Source: Myxococcaceae bacterium (lineage in GTDB: Bacteria; Myxococcota; Myxococcia; Myxococcales; Myxococcaceae). From it: a stretch of DNA of 64,000 nucleotides. This document shows, piece after piece, positions 61,510 to 64,000 of the stretch. Made by a program: the position numbers and the translations under genes. The first letter of the stretch is position 1, and every line of letters begins with the position of its first letter. The DNA lies in NCBI GenBank assembly GCA_019694595.1, contig JAIBBQ010000002.1:62001-126000 (forward strand), given 5' to 3'. The notes under the pieces were generated by a model. The model ran no database searches. It worked only from the letters and a program-made list of their open reading frames with translations, and was not told the DNA's origin.

Positions 61510-64000
61510 TCACCGGCACGCGGCGCCGGTGAGCAGGTAGACGCGGTCGTCGCCCGGAGACGCCACCAGCACGTCGAGCCGCCCGTCGCCGTCGACGTCG
61601 GCGAGCCGGAGCGCGTTGGAGGCGCCGCCGATCTTCAGGCTCTGCGTGTCGACGCCGGGCCCGAGCGCGAAGACCTGAGGGGCGCCGAAACCGCCGTCGG
61701 CCTGCGCGAGCGCGACGGCCACCGACGAGCCGGCGGAGTGCGCGGTGACGGCATCGGCGCGCCCATCGCCATCGAGATCCCCGAGCGCCAGGGCGTGCGC
61801 GTCCTGGGTGATGGGGAACAGCTGCGGGGGCGCAAGCATGCCGCCGCCCTTGCCGCGCAGGACCGACAGCTCGCCGATGAAGCGCCCGCCCGCGCCCACC
61901 ACGTCGGCCCGGCCGTCGCCGTCGACGTCGCCCACCGCGACCGCGGCGATGCCGGCGTCGGTGTCGACCTGGACGAAGCGGGTGAAGCCGCCGTCACCCT
62001 TGTTCCGGAGCACCTCGATGGTCTCGTACTGGGAGCACGCGACCGCGAGATCGGGGTGCCCGTCACCGTCGACGTCGCCGCTCGCGAGCCCGGTCGGGCC
62101 CGGGGTGAGGCCGTACTCCTGCCAGGGCGCCGACGCGCCGGGGAAGACCATGGCCATGCCGTTGGGGAGGTACCCGGTGGACATCGCCAGCGCGTCGCGG
62201 CCGGTGCCTGCGATGTCGATCGACTGCAGTCCTTCGTTGAACGAGTCGCCCGCCACCACCGCGCCGGCATCGACCCATGCCTGGCCCTGAGGGGCGTAGT
62301 GGATGAACGAGCGCCCGAAGGAGACGGCGAGCTCGGAAGTCCCCGGGCCGCCGAAGCTGCCCCAGGTGAGGCCGCGGGCGTCGATTGGAATGGTGGCGGT
62401 CGCGGGCGCACCGAAGGTCGCCGGGCCCGTTCGCGGGTAGACCTCGAGGCGGCCCAGCCGGGTGGCGACCGCGAGCGCGCCGGCGTCGGCGAGCGCGGCG
62501 ATCACCAGGGGCTCGGCGGACGTGGCGAGCGAGCGCGGCTGGACGAAGCCACCGTCGCCTTCTCCCACCAGCACCGCCACCGCGTCGCCGGAGATGCAGG
62601 TGAGGTCCGGCTTGCCGTCGCCGGTGTGATCTCCGACCGAGAGCTCGGCCTGACCCGAGCCCGCGCCGACCGGCAGCGGCTCGGAGAAGCCCCCGTCGGC
62701 GCGCGAGAGGAACACCACCACCTTGGCCTGGAAGAAGCCCCCGCGCGCGGCGAGATCGGCGCGCCCATCGCCGTCGAAGTCTGCCGCGACCAGCGACGAC
62801 ACCTGCGCCTTGGACTTGAGCAACGTCGGGGGCTCGAAGGTCCCCGGGGCGGCCGGCTGGTTGAACAGCAGGAACACGCCCGCATCGCCCCGCGCATACC
62901 GGGTCGCCACCGCGAGATCCTTGAGGCCATCGCCGTTCCAGTCGCGGGCGACGATCTCTCCCGGCCAGGTCACGGGAATGCTCTGCACCAGCTTGAACTG
63001 GCCGGCGTCGGTGCGCCGGTGAACGTCGATGGAGTCGGTGCCGGACTTGGTGAAGTCGCTGACCACGAGCTCGGGCCGGCCATCGCCGTCGAGATCCTCG
63101 AGGAGCAGGCCATCGACCTGCGCGGCGCCGACGATCTCCGGGCCGGAGAGGCCGCCGTCGGCCTGACCGAGGTGGATCTGCACCCGGGTGTTGGGCGGGA
63201 AGCTCTGGGTGTTGAGGATCGCCACCGCCACGTCGAGGCGCCCGTCGCCGTCGACGTCACCCAGCGCGAGCGTGCCGGGCTGAGGGCCGGTCGGCGTGTC
63301 GACGATCAGGAAGCCTCCGTCGCCCCGGTTGAGGAAACGCCGCACCATGCTGGAGCTGGGCCCGGTGGCCGCCGCGATGATGTCGTTGCGGCCGTCGCCG
63401 TCGAGGTCCGCGATGGTGAGGTGCTCCACGCCGGTGGTGTCGAGTCGCTGGGGTTCTCCGAAGCGGAAGCCGCCCTTGCCGTGGAGCACGTAGGTGCGGC
63501 CGTCGCCCTCGAGCTGCTCGCCGGTGGACACCACGAGGTCGAGCTTCCCGTCGCCGTCGAGATCGCCGGTCGCGTGGTACAGCGCCTGGTGCCGCGGGAA
63601 GACCGCGGGGGTGAGCCCGGCGAAGGTGACGCCGTCCGCGCAGCCGCCGCCGGGGCAGGTCCCGTTCGAGCACTGACCGCTGCACGCGCGATCGCAGCGA
63701 CCGCAGTGGGCGTTCGAGCTCTGCAGATCGACGCAGGCGTTGCCGCAGGCAGTGAGCCCCGCCGAACAGACGCAGAGCCCGGTGGCGGGGTCGCAGTGGG
63801 TGCCGCCCGAGCACATGCTCGCCTCGCAGCGGTCGACCCCGGAGCACTGCCCCGAGCTGCACGCGACACCCGGCGCGCAGGTGGTGCCGCAGGCGCCGCA
63901 GTTGGCGCGGTCCTGGTTCAGGTCGACGCAGGCGGAGCCGCAGCGGGCCTGCCCGGCGGGACACTCTCCAGCGACGGGGCCTCCGCACTGACACCCCGCC
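61510..64000 (-). CDS. Cysteine-rich FG-GAP/VCBS surface protein (5' end missing)
   Basis: The visible 829 residues run off the right edge with no start codon. The N-terminal visible part holds Cys-rich repeats of the type C-G-x-x-C-V-D-L-x-x-x-x-x-N-C-G-x-C. From about residue 115 there are more than ten FG-GAP/VCBS-type beta-propeller blades, each with D-x-D-G-D-G-x-x-D-L or close variants (for example D-L-D-G-D-G-R-P-E-L), which bind calcium. It is probably secreted and surface-bound, like many myxobacterial integrin-like proteins. It is convergent with the nitrilase-type gene, 19 bp away. Confidence 0.82.
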   Translation of the reverse strand, partial: AGCQCGGPVAGECPAGQARCGSACVDLNQDRANCGACGTTCAPGVACSSGQCSGVDRCEASMCSGGTHCDPATGLCVCSAGLTACGNACVDLQSSNAHCGRCDRACSGQCSNGTCPGGGCADGVTFAGLTPAVFPRHQALYHATGDLDGDGKLDLVVSTGEQLEGDGRTYVLHGKGGFRFGEPQRLDTTGVEHLTIADLDGDGRNDIIAAATGPSSSMVRRFLNRGDGGFLIVDTPTGPQPGTLALGDVDGDGRLDVAVAILNTQSFPPNTRVQIHLGQADGGLSGPEIVGAAQVDGLLLEDLDGDGRPELVVSDFTKSGTDSIDVHRRTDAGQFKLVQSIPVTWPGEIVARDWNGDGLKDLAVATRYARGDAGVFLLFNQPAAPGTFEPPTLLKSKAQVSSLVAADFDGDGRADLAARGGFFQAKVVVFLSRADGGFSEPLPVGAGSGQAELSVGDHTGDGKPDLTCISGDAVAVLVGEGDGGFVQPRSLATSAEPLVIAALADAGALAVATRLGRLEVYPRTGPATFGAPATATIPIDARGLTWGSFGGPGTSELAVSFGRSFIHYAPQGQAWVDAGAVVAGDSFNEGLQSIDIAGTGRDALAMSTGYLPNGMAMVFPGASAPWQEYGLTPGPTGLASGDVDGDGHPDLAVACSQYETIEVLRNKGDGGFTRFVQVDTDAGIAAVAVGDVDGDGRADVVGAGGRFIGELSVLRGKGGGMLAPPQLFPITQDAHALALGDLDGDGRADAVTAHSAGSSVAVALAQADGGFGAPQVFALGPGVDTQSLKIGGASNALRLADVDGDGRLDVLVASPGDDRVYLLTGAACR

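Overview
The window is GC-rich (roughly two-thirds G+C or more), densely packed DNA from what looks like a myxobacterium (Myxococcota, most likely near the Myxococcus/Archangium side). The signs are a block of adventurous-gliding (Glt/Cgl) genes, many lipoproteins with Asp-Ala-Gly (DAG) linkers, cysteine-rich and FG-GAP surface proteins, and an FHA-type sigma-54 activator. I see no phage, insertion sequence, CRISPR, tRNA or rRNA.

Layout. 1-3.4 kb: the 5' end of a leftward gene that resembles the membrane-anchored start of OtsA, a GH15 glycosidase and a ClC chloride channel. 3.4-10.4 kb, leftward: a SurA-like chaperone, RimI, a lipoprotein, the str genes rpsL-rpsG-fusA (with an intrinsic terminator between rpsG and fusA), and a metallophosphoesterase lipoprotein. 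10.4-17.9 kb, mostly rightward: a DnaJ-type protein, a HEAT protein, a cysteine-rich lipoprotein, argS, and an acyl-CoA carboxyltransferase. 17.9-25.5 kb: a lysine-fermentation module (kamD, kamE, kal, kce and, apart, kdd) that encloses two unassigned genes. 25.7-43.4 kb: one long leftward run of gliding genes headed by a ribosomal L3 gene: rplC, a cysteine-rich lipoprotein, a CglB-like VWA lipoprotein, gltB, gltA, gltC, an unknown 671-residue protein, gltD, gltE, cglF, gltG and cglE. 43.5-48.4 kb: a TIGR02996-type protein, mdh, icd and an FHA sigma-54 activator. 48.7-53.3 kb: a DAG-repeat lipoprotein, an M23 peptidase, a 17-bp tandem-repeat array, and a TetR / enoyl-CoA hydratase / BKACE operon. 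53.3-61.5 kb: an Ig-like calcium-motif lipoprotein, LptD, an AMIN/coiled-coil protein, an alpha/beta hydrolase and a nitrilase-family amidase. The right edge cuts an FG-GAP surface protein.

How genes work together. The gliding block encodes, from outside to inside, an adhesin-like lipoprotein, outer-membrane barrels, periplasmic TPR proteins and an inner-membrane TonB-like protein with a cytoplasmic FHA domain. In Myxococcus xanthus, from memory, these genes lie in at least two separate places. Here they are contiguous, with one unrecognised gene inside. The Kam/Kal/Kce/Kdd set covers the middle of lysine conversion to acetoacetate and crotonyl-CoA. A palindrome, TTGATTC-NN-GARTCAA, lies at the predicted transcription start of both the TetR operon and the distant carboxyltransferase gene, which suggests one acyl-CoA regulon. 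The best candidates for undescribed biology are the 671-residue protein inside the gliding cluster, the L3/cysteine-rich lipoprotein head of that cluster, the extra gene between kamD and kamE, and an AMIN/coiled-coil protein co-transcribed with lptD.
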